Positions 21,187 through 28,661 of a stretch of 64,000 bases of DNA are shown piece by piece; position 1 is the first letter of the stretch, and every line of letters begins with the position of its first letter. This stretch comes from DOZZ01 sp963792655 (GTDB taxonomy: Bacteria > Acidobacteriota > Terriglobia > Bryobacterales > Bryobacteraceae), in NCBI GenBank assembly GCA_963792655.1, contig CAWBWU010000009.1, positions 186,001-250,000 of the forward strand. The letters are read 5' to 3'. Below the pieces are notes generated by a model. The model ran no database searches, had not been told where the DNA came from, and saw only the letters and a list, made by a program, of their open reading frames with translations. Position numbers and translations under genes: made by a program.

Positions 21187-22083
21187 ATGGATTCCGCGCT
21201 TGAGCTTCGGCACCTGCGTTACTTCGTTGCAGTCGCCGAAGAGCTGCACTTCGGGCGCGCAGCCCAGCGTCTGCACCTGGCCCAGCCGCCGTTATCGCAA
21301 CAGATTCGCAAGCTCGAAGAGATTCTCGGCTATGCCCTGTTTAACCGCACGTCGCGGTCGGTCAGCCTGACGCTTGCCGGCGCCGCTTACCTCGAACGCG
21401 CGCGCCGCACCCTCCGCAATGTGCAGCGGGACATCGAGGAGACGCGCAGTGTAGGACGCGGCGAAGTCGGTTCGATGCACATCGGCTTCGTCGGATCCGC
21501 GATGCTTACGACTCTGCCGCGCATCTTCCGTGCGTATCGCGAGGCGTCACCCAACGTGCGGCTTCACTTGCATGAGTCGTTCACGTCGCGCGTGATTGAG
21601 GGACTCGAGAATGGCACGCTCGACGCGGGGATTCTGCGTGACGGCGACCCGGTCGCGGGGCTTCGCGTCACCACAATCTTCTCCGAGCCGTTCGTGGCCG
21701 TGGTTCCCGCGCAACATGCGCTGGCTAAACGAAAACGCGTGAGTGCCGGGTCGCTGCGCGATGAGCCGTTCGTCTATTACCCGCGTTCTGCCGGCGTGCG
21801 CGCGTTCGAGAAGCCACTGACGCTCTGCGAAGAACACGGTTTTCGTCCGCAGATTGTGCAGGAGGCATCGCACTGGCTCAGCATCCTGCAATTGGTCGGG
21901 GCGGGAATGGGAGTATCCATTGCGCCGGCATGCGTTCGCCAGATCGCGGCGCCGGCTGTCGTCTGCATACCACTGCTAGGCAGCAAGGTCGTCAGCAATG
22001 TCGAACTCGCCTGCTTAGCCGGCGATACACGGCCCATTGTCGAGCGCTTCGCGCAAGCTGTTCTAAAAGCTACGCGGCTTTGA
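21187..22083 (+). CDS. LysR-family transcriptional regulator
   Basis: The 298-residue regulator has an N-terminal winged helix-turn-helix (residues 1-60: LRHLRYFVAVAEELHFGRAA, then LSQQIRKLEEILGYALFNR) and a C-terminal periplasmic-binding-like effector domain. The ELHFGRAAQRL sequence resembles the CatM/BenM/AlsR subgroup that senses small organic acids. The start ATG at 21187 fits the family. It converges with the isochorismatase-like gene, overlapping its 3' end by 14 nt, and diverges from the GNAT gene 75 nt upstream, which makes that gene a possible target. Confidence 0.93.
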   Translation: MDSALELRHLRYFVAVAEELHFGRAAQRLHLAQPPLSQQIRKLEEILGYALFNRTSRSVSLTLAGAAYLERARRTLRNVQRDIEETRSVGRGEVGSMHIGFVGSAMLTTLPRIFRAYREASPNVRLHLHESFTSRVIEGLENGTLDAGILRDGDPVAGLRVTTIFSEPFVAVVPAQHALAKRKRVSAGSLRDEPFVYYPRSAGVRAFEKPLTLCEEHGFRPQIVQEASHWLSILQLVGAGMGVSIAPACVRQIAAPAVVCIPLLGSKVVSNVELACLAGDTRPIVERFAQAVLKATRL

Positions 22084-22679
22084 GATCGATGCTGGCCGAT
22101 TCCGTGGTGTCGCCCTTCAGCACGTTTGCGCATCTGATCGAGCGCAGCCGTATGGTCTTGTTCACTGATGGCAACGACGCAGTCGGGCGGAATCACGATT
22201 TTGAAGTCACGCATGTAGGCGTCGTGCCCCGTAAACAGCACACAACTGTTGGTACTGATACCCGTTAGAATCAAACGCTCCGCACCAAGGTGTTTCAGCA
22301 GCAAATCGAGCGGAGTCTGGTAGAAACCGGAGTGTTTGGGCTTCAGCACGAAGTAATCCTGATCGTCGGGAGCAATCTGGCGCACGAAGGGCTCAGCCTT
22401 GGAACCTTGCTCCAAACAGTGGTCCAGCAGTTGTTGGAAGCTGGAACGCCACCGGCCGAAATTGTCGTTCACATAAATCGTCGCGAGGCCCGCCTCGCGT
22501 GCACGCGCTTTCAGATCACGAATGTGAGGCGCGATATCGAGCGCCTTTTTCAACAACTCATCGCCGCCCGGGTAGTCAAAGTCATTCAGAATATCGATTA
22601 GCAACAGAGCCGTCGGACTGTGGTCCGGCGCGCTCCCATCCATGTCGCCTGGCTTGCCTGGGATTGAGCTCACAGCCAT
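22070..22679 (-). CDS. Isochorismatase-family cysteine hydrolase, one apparent frameshift near the end
   Basis: The catalytic triad of the family is visible: D29 in LLLIDILND, a Lys in VLKPKHSGFY (about 113) and C146 in GISTNSCVLFTG, with the cis-peptide segment before it. Near 22123 one extra C in AAACGTG moves the frame. Without it the protein ends naturally (VLKGDTTESASIDLKAA, stop at 22070) at about 202 residues, the family's usual length. As read, the frame runs on for another 97 codons antisense to the LysR gene, which I regard as an artefact. The substrate is unknown. Confidence 0.85.
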
Positions 22680-22745
22680 ATTTTAAAGGGTCGCCGCGAT
22701 TGCATTCGGCACACGACGAAGGTCGTAAGATGGAAAAGCAGGTTG

Positions 22746-23114
22746 ATGGTGGGGCTCTATAATTTCAAATCGCGTTTCGTCGAAAGCATCCTGAACGGCT
22801 CCAAGACTCATACCATTCGCGGAACACGGAAGCTGCAGGACAAGCCCGGTAACATCATGCATCTCTACACGGGTTTGCGGCAGAAGGACGCGCGATTACT
22901 GATGCGGGCGCCGTGTGTGCGAGTGGACGCGATCTCCATCGATGAACAGCATCGCGTGCGATTAGGCGAGGAACAACTCTCGGACGATGAATGTCAGGTC
23001 ATGGCAAGGCGCGATGGGTTTGCATCGTTTGCGGAGATGATGGAGTTCTGGCACGGCCGGCTGCCTTTCGAAGGGCACGTTTATCACTGGGACCCGGCCA
23101 GGAGGACCAGTTAG
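22746..23114 (+). CDS. ASCH-domain protein
   Basis: The 122-residue protein starts at ATG 22746 (a TTG one codon earlier and a GTG one codon later are possible). The ASCH/PUA-like beta-barrel is indicated by FKSRFVESILNGSKTHTIRGTR and DKPGNIMHLYTGLRQK, where the G-x-K-T-x-T-I-R segment lines the proposed RNA/nucleoside-binding cleft. Some ASCH proteins are ribonucleases or N4-acetylcytidine amidohydrolases. It sits directly upstream of a DUF5131 protein whose TTG start touches its stop codon, so the two are translationally linked and probably work together. Confidence 0.8.
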   Translation: MVGLYNFKSRFVESILNGSKTHTIRGTRKLQDKPGNIMHLYTGLRQKDARLLMRAPCVRVDAISIDEQHRVRLGEEQLSDDECQVMARRDGFASFAEMMEFWHGRLPFEGHVYHWDPARRTS

Positions 23115-23960
23115 TTGGCCGAGAAATCCAAGATCGAGTGGACCGATGCGACCTGGAATCCCATTCGCGGTTGCTCCATGGCGAAAGGGAGCGAACTTGG
23201 CGGTTGTCTCAACTGCTACGCCGCTCGGCTGAACGCGCGTAACCTGCCTAATTTGAAGTCTCCTACTACGGGTGAGTCTTTTGCCCGTATCCTGGACTCC
23301 GGCCCGCGTTGGACCGGGCGTGTAGAGCTGATTCCAAGTACTCTCAAGCTTCCGCTGCGTTGGAAGAGCGGGAGATACATCTTCGTCAATTCGCAGAGTG
23401 ACTTATTCCATGAGGATTTGCCATTCGAAGACATCGACCAGGTAATTGGTGTCATGTCGCAAGCGCCTCAACATACGTACCAAGTTTTGACGAAGCGCCC
23501 GGAGATCGCGATTCGTTACTTCGAATCCCGGCGGCAAAACGAATCAGTACAGAGAACCATGCGGCGGCTCTGGCTTGGCGTCAGCGCAGAAGATCAAGTT
23601 ACGGCAGACGCGCGCATTCCGCTGTTACTTACTCTGCCGGTGGATGTGCGCTTCCTTAGCTACGAACCGGCACTGGGCCCTTTGAATATCACGCAGTTCA
23701 GCGCGCTGAATTGGGTAATTGCCGGCGGTGAGTCCGGTCCTTCGGCACGGGCGCCGCACCCTGACTGGTTCCGCTCGATGCGCGATCAATGTGCTGCGGG
23801 CGGCATTCCGTTCTTCTTCAAACAGCACGGAGAGTGGATCGAAGACAGCGCAGGTGTGGCATTGGAGCTTGAGGCACACCGTCCTACTTCTATGAAGCGC
23901 GCGGGCAAGTTAGCGGCGGGCGCAGTACTCGATGGCCGCGAACATCGCGAAAGACCGTAA
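23115..23960 (+). CDS. DUF5131 (phage Gp37/Gp68-like) three-cysteine protein
   Basis: The 281-residue protein begins at a TTG directly after the ASCH stop; AGGAGG at 23101-23106, 9 nt upstream, supports this unusual start. The N-terminus has the family signature EWTDATWNP followed by C20-x10-C31-x2-C34-Y, a three-Cys arrangement reminiscent of radical-SAM clusters. Later blocks (FVNSQSDLFHE, YQVLTKRPE, WLGVSAEDQ, RFLSYEPALGPL, WVIAGGESGP) match the family along its length. Homologues occur in phages, islands and chromosomes. The biochemical activity is unknown; an iron-sulfur enzyme acting on nucleic acid is a guess. Confidence 0.85.
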   Translation: MAEKSKIEWTDATWNPIRGCSMAKGSELGGCLNCYAARLNARNLPNLKSPTTGESFARILDSGPRWTGRVELIPSTLKLPLRWKSGRYIFVNSQSDLFHEDLPFEDIDQVIGVMSQAPQHTYQVLTKRPEIAIRYFESRRQNESVQRTMRRLWLGVSAEDQVTADARIPLLLTLPVDVRFLSYEPALGPLNITQFSALNWVIAGGESGPSARAPHPDWFRSMRDQCAAGGIPFFFKQHGEWIEDSAGVALELEAHRPTSMKRAGKLAAGAVLDGREHRERP

Positions 23961-23967
23961 GCGCGAC

Positions 23968-24960
23968 TTAGCGTTCGCGCTCCGATACATAGTAGCCCTT
24001 GCGCGCGGCTACCTTCAGATTCTTGTCTTTCAAACGCAGATCGATGCGGCGGTACTGTCCGGGAGAACCTTCGGGCGAGGGCGCGTAACCGATCACGTAC
24101 TGGCTGCGCATCTCTTCGTTCAATTGCCGGAAAATGTCTGCGAGCGTGTTATGCCGGTCCACATGATACACGCGCCCGCCAGTCGCATCGGACATCTTCT
24201 TCAAGTAACCTTCGCCGCCTCCACCGCCGAACACCAGGCCGCGTCCACCATAAGCCGACGGATCGACGTAGTAGATGCTGTAGATCACGGTGTCGGCCTT
24301 CTGCGCGGCTTCAATCGCCGCATCGATCGAGAGGCGGCTGCCCTGGTCCACTCCGTCGGTGATCAATACGCAGACCTTGCGGCCAGCCTCGGAGCGTAAC
24401 CGATCGTTCGCGGCAAGATATACGGTGTCATACAAGACCGTCCCGCGCGGCTGCGACATGGTGGGTACCGGACCGCCGCCGAACCCGCCAGTGCCCGCAT
24501 TGAGCCGGAGACGTTCCAAGCCCCGCTGGAGCGCGCCTTGCGAATTGGTGACATCTTGCAGAAGCTCTGAATCCGCGCCGAAGCTGATCAGAAATGCTTC
24601 GTCTTTGGGCCGCAGCGCAGCGTGAAAAAACTCGCTCGCGGCTTGCCGTTCGATTTCAATCAGCCGCTCCTGGCTGCCACTGACATCCACGAGCAGCCCG
24701 ATCGTCAACGGCAGTGCGCTCTCTTTCGTAAAGTATTTGATCGTCTGCGGATTGCCTTCTTCGCTCAGTTCGAAGTCGTCTTTTGTCAGCGTATTGATGA
24801 ACGCGCCCTGCTTGGATCGGACCGACGCCAGCATGTTGACCAGGTTCACGTCGACGCGGATCGGAGCGTCGCTCGACGGCTCCGGGGTCTGCTGCGACGG
24901 CGTTTGGCCGGCCAGCAGGATGGTGATGAGCCCGAGCGGCAAAAGGCGGGATATCGTCAT
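23968..24960 (-). CDS. VWFA-related acidobacterial secreted protein (TIGR03436-type)
   Basis: The 330-residue protein starts at ATG 24960 with signal sequence MTISRLLPLGLITILLAG. A conserved pre-domain (VDVNLVNMLASVRSKQGAFI, DDFELSEEGNPQTIKYF) precedes a von Willebrand A domain with an intact MIDAS motif D92-V-S94-G-S96. The FGGGGGEG loop and the C-terminal EEMRSQYVIGYAP segment are typical of the acidobacterial family. VWFA domains bind proteins through a divalent metal; the family has no assigned function. It is divergent from the AlkA-like gene with only 9 nt between start codons. Confidence 0.9.
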   Translation of the reverse strand: MTISRLLPLGLITILLAGQTPSQQTPEPSSDAPIRVDVNLVNMLASVRSKQGAFINTLTKDDFELSEEGNPQTIKYFTKESALPLTIGLLVDVSGSQERLIEIERQAASEFFHAALRPKDEAFLISFGADSELLQDVTNSQGALQRGLERLRLNAGTGGFGGGPVPTMSQPRGTVLYDTVYLAANDRLRSEAGRKVCVLITDGVDQGSRLSIDAAIEAAQKADTVIYSIYYVDPSAYGGRGLVFGGGGGEGYLKKMSDATGGRVYHVDRHNTLADIFRQLNEEMRSQYVIGYAPSPEGSPGQYRRIDLRLKDKNLKVAARKGYYVSERER

Positions 24961-24969
24961 ACTCGTAGG

Positions 24970-25599
24970 ATGACAGACGTGACCGCCTCCAAGGCCGTTA
25001 CCGCCGCGCTGCGGCATCTGCGCAAAGATCCCGTGATGAAGGAAATCATCAAGCGGGCGGGGCCTTACGCGCCGACGTATGGAGAACCGACATTCCAGTC
25101 GCTCGCACGATCGATCGTCGGACAACAACTCAGCACCAAGGTCGCGCGCGTCATCTATCAGCGCGTGTTGGACGCGATGCCCGATGGCCGCGTCACGCCG
25201 GCAAATATCCTCAAGCTGAGGCCTGAAAAGCTGCGCAAGCTGGGGCTCTCAGGCGCGAAGACCGAGTACATCCGAGACCTCGCGCGGCACACTCGCGACG
25301 GCAAGGTGAAGTTCGAGGAACTGCCGGATCGAGACCTGGAATATGTGATCGAACATCTCACGCAAGTCAAAGGCATCGGCGTTTGGACGGCGCACATGTT
25401 CCTCATTTTCGCGCTGCGGCACCCAGATGTTTTGCCTGTCGGAGATCTGGGCATCCGCACCGCAGTCAAGCGCGCCTACGGTTTCGAGGAACTGCCAAAG
25501 CCAGCGGAGATCGAGGAGTTGGCCGTGAAGTGGCGCCCTTACTGTTCGATCGCCAGCTGGTACCTGTGGCGGAGTCTGGACGGGCCGGCGGCAAATTGA
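24970..25599 (+). CDS. AlkA-type DNA-3-methyladenine glycosylase (HhH-GPD)
   Basis: The 209-residue protein is a compact HhH-GPD glycosylase. It has FQSLARSIVGQQLSTKVARVIYQRV in the first helices, the helix-hairpin-helix LTQVKGIGVWTAHMFLIF, and the catalytic Asp159 in PVGDLGIRTAVKRAYG. It removes alkylated bases to start base-excision repair. It lacks the extra N-terminal domain of E. coli AlkA, as in many bacterial homologues. The start at 24970 is favoured because upstream in-frame sequence is antisense to the VWFA gene; the 9-nt divergent interval leaves little room for a leader. Confidence 0.93.
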   Translation: MTDVTASKAVTAALRHLRKDPVMKEIIKRAGPYAPTYGEPTFQSLARSIVGQQLSTKVARVIYQRVLDAMPDGRVTPANILKLRPEKLRKLGLSGAKTEYIRDLARHTRDGKVKFEELPDRDLEYVIEHLTQVKGIGVWTAHMFLIFALRHPDVLPVGDLGIRTAVKRAYGFEELPKPAEIEELAVKWRPYCSIASWYLWRSLDGPAAN

Positions 25600-25670
25600 C
25601 AATAGTTAAGCGCGTACTTGACAATTTCCGAGGGCGTTGGCAATACTAAAGTCGGCACTAAAGTTTAGTG
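25596..25670 (+). promoter_or_regulatory. Promoter with overlapping ArsR-type operator
   Basis: TTGACA (25618-25623) and AATACT (25642-25647) are 18 nt apart. Overlapping and just downstream is the perfect 15-bp palindrome CACTAAA-G-TTTAGTG (25656-25670), with an extra half-site ACTAAA at 25645-25650. A repressor bound there would block the -10 and start region. A second TTGACAAT lies at 25596-25603. The site sits 17 nt ahead of the SRPBCC-ArsR pair, so the obvious ligand is that ArsR protein. Confidence 0.65.
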
Positions 25671-25687
25671 CGGCGAAAGGAACCGAC

Positions 25688-26155
25688 ATGAAAGAGCCCT
25701 CCGTTACACACAGCACGTTTGTCGTCGAACGCAATTACCCCGTCAGCCCGGAGCGAGTGTTTGAGGCATTCGCGAATCCACAACAGAAACGCCGCTGGTA
25801 TGCCGGCGGTGACGGTCCAAACCTGGAAATATTCGAGACGGATTTTCGCGTGGGTGGTCGTGAAACCGCGCGCAGCAAGATCGGCGGCGGCCCGCTGGTT
25901 GGCCAATCCATGACGTGCGAAACCGTTTACCATGACATTCAGCCCAACCGCCGCGTCGTGGTCTCATCGACGATGGACATCGGCGACAAACGCATTTCGG
26001 CGTCACTCACCACTATCGAGCTATTGCCGGGAGCACAGGGCACCGACCTGATCTTCACCGAACAGGGTGCTTTCTTCGAAGGCTCCGATACGCCTGCCAT
26101 GCGCGAAGGCGGCTGGCGGGCGTTGCTCGATCGGTTGGGGAAAGAACTGGCCTGA
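25688..26155 (+). CDS. SRPBCC (AHSA1-like) domain protein
   Basis: The 155-residue protein begins at ATG 25688 after AAAGGAACC. It is a helix-grip fold of the activator-of-Hsp90-homologue type: RNYPVSPERVFEAFANPQQKRRWY at the N-terminus, FRVGGRETARSK in the central sheet and the amphipathic C-terminal helix MREGGWRALLDRLGKEL. The fold binds hydrophobic small molecules or proteins. Its stop overlaps the ArsR start (TGATG). SRPBCC/ArsR pairs of this sort are widespread and the ArsR member usually autoregulates; the ligand is unknown. Confidence 0.88.
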   Translation: MKEPSVTHSTFVVERNYPVSPERVFEAFANPQQKRRWYAGGDGPNLEIFETDFRVGGRETARSKIGGGPLVGQSMTCETVYHDIQPNRRVVVSSTMDIGDKRISASLTTIELLPGAQGTDLIFTEQGAFFEGSDTPAMREGGWRALLDRLGKELA

Positions 26156-26475
26156 TGCCGGACGCGAGCGTGGACAAGGTCTTCCAGGCATTGGGAGACC
26201 GCACGCGGCGTGCGATTCTGGAGCGCATTTCGAGCGGCCCTGTTTCCGTTTCAGCCTTGGCGGAGCCGCTCGAGATCACGTTAGCCGCGGTCGTCCAACA
26301 CCTGCAGGTACTCGAAGAAAGCGGACTTGTGAAGACCGAAAAAGTTGGACGGGTGCGCACCTGCCGGGTCGATGACGCGGGCCTCACGGTGGCGAACCGG
26401 TGGCTCGAAGCACGGCGTTCAGCGTGGGAGAAAAGGCTTGACCGTCTCGGAGAAATCCTGAAGGAGAAAAAATAG
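26155..26475 (+). CDS. ArsR-family winged-helix repressor
   Basis: The 106-residue protein starts at the ATG sharing one base with the upstream stop. It has the ArsR layout: FQALGDRTRRAILERISSGPVSVSAL, recognition helix region ITLAAVVQHLQVLEESGLVKTEK and wing GRVRTCRVDDAGL. The C-terminal helix is WLEARRSAWEKRLDRLGEIL. No Cys-rich metal site (ELCVCDL type) is present, so it is not an arsenic or heavy-metal sensor of the classical kind. It most likely represses its own operon through the palindrome at 25656-25670. Confidence 0.92.
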   Translation: MPDASVDKVFQALGDRTRRAILERISSGPVSVSALAEPLEITLAAVVQHLQVLEESGLVKTEKVGRVRTCRVDDAGLTVANRWLEARRSAWEKRLDRLGEILKEKK

Positions 26476-26502
26476 TCAGGACGATTTCCTAACCAAACGG
26501 AG

Positions 26503-26534
26503 CTATAGTAGTCAAACAAACAAGTATAGTAGAC
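26503..26534 (+). promoter_or_regulatory. Direct repeats / -10 element upstream of blaI-like gene
   Basis: CTATAGTAGTC (26503-26513) and GTATAGTAGAC (26524-26534) are near-identical and offset by 21 nt, two helical turns. The second contains TATAGT (26525-26530), a good -10 hexamer ending 7 nt before the ATG at 26538, which would give a leaderless mRNA. TAGTA/TACTA half-sites resemble those used by BlaI/MecI repressors, so the repeats are a candidate autoregulatory operator. Confidence 0.5.
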
Positions 26535-26537
26535 CTT

Positions 26538-26939
26538 ATGGCTCCGACGAAGTTGAACCAGCCGAAACTGACGCCGCTCGAGATGCAAATCATGGAGGCT
26601 CTCTGGAGCCGCGGGTGCCTTTCGATTCGCGAAATTCAGGAAGCCTTTCCCGCCAAAGACCGGCCTGCTTACACTACGATCCAGACCACGGTTTATCGAC
26701 TCGAAACGAAGAAGGCTTTGCGGCGCGCGAAGAAAATCAGCAACGCGCACATCTTCGAAGCGGTGATCACGCGTGACGCGGCCCAACGGCGCGTCATCGA
26801 CCATCTGCTGAGTTTCTTCGGAGGCAAATCGCAGCCGATCATGGCGCACCTGATTGAGTCCGGAAAGCTCACGCTCGAAGACGTGCGCGAGAGCGAAAAG
26901 CTTCTGCGCAGCGCGTCCAAAAAGGAAACGAAACAATGA
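26538..26939 (+). CDS. BlaI/MecI-family transcriptional repressor
   Basis: The 133-residue protein has the BlaI winged helix (LTPLEMQIMEALWSRGCLSIREIQEAF, then TTIQTTVYRLETKKALRRAKK) and a C-terminal dimerisation helix region (HLLSFFGGKSQPIMAHLIESG). In BlaI and MecI, cleavage between the DNA-binding and dimer domains by a BlaR1-type protease relieves repression. Here the next gene, overlapping by 4 nt (ATGA), encodes exactly such an M56 peptidase. The predicted targets are its own operon and perhaps distant genes. Confidence 0.93.
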   Translation: MAPTKLNQPKLTPLEMQIMEALWSRGCLSIREIQEAFPAKDRPAYTTIQTTVYRLETKKALRRAKKISNAHIFEAVITRDAAQRRVIDHLLSFFGGKSQPIMAHLIESGKLTLEDVRESEKLLRSASKKETKQ

Positions 26940-28651
26940 TTGCTCACCTGCTTCAATCCACCTGTTTTGCTTTCGCAGCGATGCTGCTGGCTTACGCGCT
27001 GCGGCGCAACCACGCATCGGCGCGCTTCTGGATCTGGTTTGCGGCATCGCTGAAGTTTGCGATTCCGTTTTCGCTGCTGACCAGTCTTGGCCATCGCATC
27101 GACGCACCGCAAGTGGTCGCCGCGGCTGCAGCGCTCCCTGGAAACATCGTGCAGTTCGCAACCGCGTCCACGACGCTCGAAACAAGTTCGCTCACCCGCT
27201 TTGGCGACGAGACCATCTGGCCGTACATTCTCTTTGGGGTGTGGGCGTCGGGCGTAGTTCTGCTCGTGCTGCGCTGGGCCCTGCAATGGAACCGGTTGCG
27301 TATCTCCGCGGCAGCCGCAAGGCCGCTCAACATCAATGCACCCATCCCGGTTCGTGCCACCCAGGACCGCATGGAACCGGGCGTCTTCGGCATTGTGCGA
27401 CCCGTGTTGCTCTTGCCCCAAGGGCTCGCAGAACAACTCGCGCCAGAACAACTGCGCGCCGTGCTGACACATGAGCTGTGCCACGTGCGCCGTCGCGACA
27501 ACTTGACCGCTGCGGTTCACACGCTCGTGCAAACGGCGTTCTGGTTTCATCCGCTGGTGTGGTGGATTGGTGCGCGGCTGGTTGCAGAACGCGAGGCCGC
27601 CTGTGATGAAGAAGTGCTCCGCCTGGGCAACGAGCCTGCTGCTTACGCACAGGGAATTCTGAACGTCTGCAAGATTTGTCTGGAAGCTCCGCTGCCCTGC
27701 GTGGCTGGAGTGACCGGCGCCGATCTGAAGAAGCGAATCGAAGCGATCATGACTGAACGGCTCTCGCTTCAATTGAGCACTGCTCGCAAATTCGTGCTCG
27801 CCGGCGCCGGACTCGTAGCTCTCACCAGCCCGTTGGTGATCGGGCTTCTCCATCCCGCCCGCAGCAATGCTCAGGTTCCGGCGGACACTTCGGTCAACGC
27901 GCAGTTTGAAGTTGCGTCGATCAAACCATCTGCGCCAGACCAGCACGGAATGTCCATCATGATTGAACCGGGGGGCGTCTTTCGCGCAACGAATGCGACC
28001 GCTCAAGAGATAGTGGCCATGGCGTATAACGTCCGGGATTTCCAGATCGCCGGCGCGCCCGCGTGGTTCAAGTCCGACCATTTCGATATCACGGCAAAAC
28101 CGCCGGCGGGTTCGGCCGAGGAGGAAGAAGAATCGCGCAAAATGACTCCACAGCAGCGCAAAGAGATGGAGGACACTTTCAAAGCGCGCATCCGGGCTCT
28201 ATTCGCCGACCGTTTCCAACTAGTTGTTAAACAGGAAACCAAGGAGATGCCCGTTTACGCGCTGGTCGTTGGCAAGGGCGGCTCCAAGCTGAAGGCGAGC
28301 GAAGGCGACGGCACCGGCAACCGCGGCATCCGGACGCAGCGCGGCGTGATGAACGGCATGCAGGCGCCTGTGAAGTTCCTGGCCGACTCGCTTGCGAACA
28401 TTGTCGGTAAACCGGTCATCGACCAGACGGGGCTTACTGGCACCTACGACTGGAAGCTCGAATGGACGCCCGATCAAGCGCAGCTCGAACCGGGCGCCAA
28501 GAACCAACCGGAGTCGAGCGCGCCGCCAGAGTTGTCGGGTCCATCGATCTTCACTGCGGTGCAGGAACAACTCGGGCTCAAGCTGGAGTCGACCAAAGGC
28601 AGCGCGCCGCTGCTCGTCATCCAGCGAGTAGAGAAGCCGAGCGCGAACTAA
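26936..28651 (+). CDS. M56 (BlaR1-like) metallopeptidase fused to TIGR03435-type soil-associated domain
   Basis: The 571-residue fusion has an N-terminal M56 membrane protease (about 1-300): hydrophobic helices near 1-25, 35-50, 93-112 and 280-305, and zinc motif H179-E-L-C-H183 followed by EREAACDEEVLRLG. In place of BlaR1's penicillin-binding sensor there is a C-terminal domain of about 250 residues beginning FEVASIKPS, with GGVFRATNATAQEIVAMAYNV and DHFDITAKPPAG and GLTGTYDWKLEWTP, the TIGR03435 signature. By topology this domain is outside the membrane and could be the sensor. The proximity to BlaI predicts signal-dependent repressor cleavage; the ligand is unknown. Confidence 0.9.
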   Translation: MIAHLLQSTCFAFAAMLLAYALRRNHASARFWIWFAASLKFAIPFSLLTSLGHRIDAPQVVAAAAALPGNIVQFATASTTLETSSLTRFGDETIWPYILFGVWASGVVLLVLRWALQWNRLRISAAAARPLNINAPIPVRATQDRMEPGVFGIVRPVLLLPQGLAEQLAPEQLRAVLTHELCHVRRRDNLTAAVHTLVQTAFWFHPLVWWIGARLVAEREAACDEEVLRLGNEPAAYAQGILNVCKICLEAPLPCVAGVTGADLKKRIEAIMTERLSLQLSTARKFVLAGAGLVALTSPLVIGLLHPARSNAQVPADTSVNAQFEVASIKPSAPDQHGMSIMIEPGGVFRATNATAQEIVAMAYNVRDFQIAGAPAWFKSDHFDITAKPPAGSAEEEEESRKMTPQQRKEMEDTFKARIRALFADRFQLVVKQETKEMPVYALVVGKGGSKLKASEGDGTGNRGIRTQRGVMNGMQAPVKFLADSLANIVGKPVIDQTGLTGTYDWKLEWTPDQAQLEPGAKNQPESSAPPELSGPSIFTAVQEQLGLKLESTKGSAPLLVIQRVEKPSAN

Positions 28652-28661
28652 GGGGCGGGCA

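Noticed and set aside
21777..22069. A C-terminal extension of ~97 residues on the isochorismatase-like protein.
   Set aside because: It is antisense to LysR; removing one extra C near 22123 restores a natural family end.
24956..24974. GTCAT...ATGAC inverted repeat between the VWFA and AlkA-like genes.
   Set aside because: The symmetry is created by the two divergent start codons themselves and the arms are too short.
26055..28081. Long minus-strand open frames opposite the ArsR, BlaI and M56 genes.
   Set aside because: They are shadows: low-complexity Arg/His-rich translations opposite genes with clear domains.
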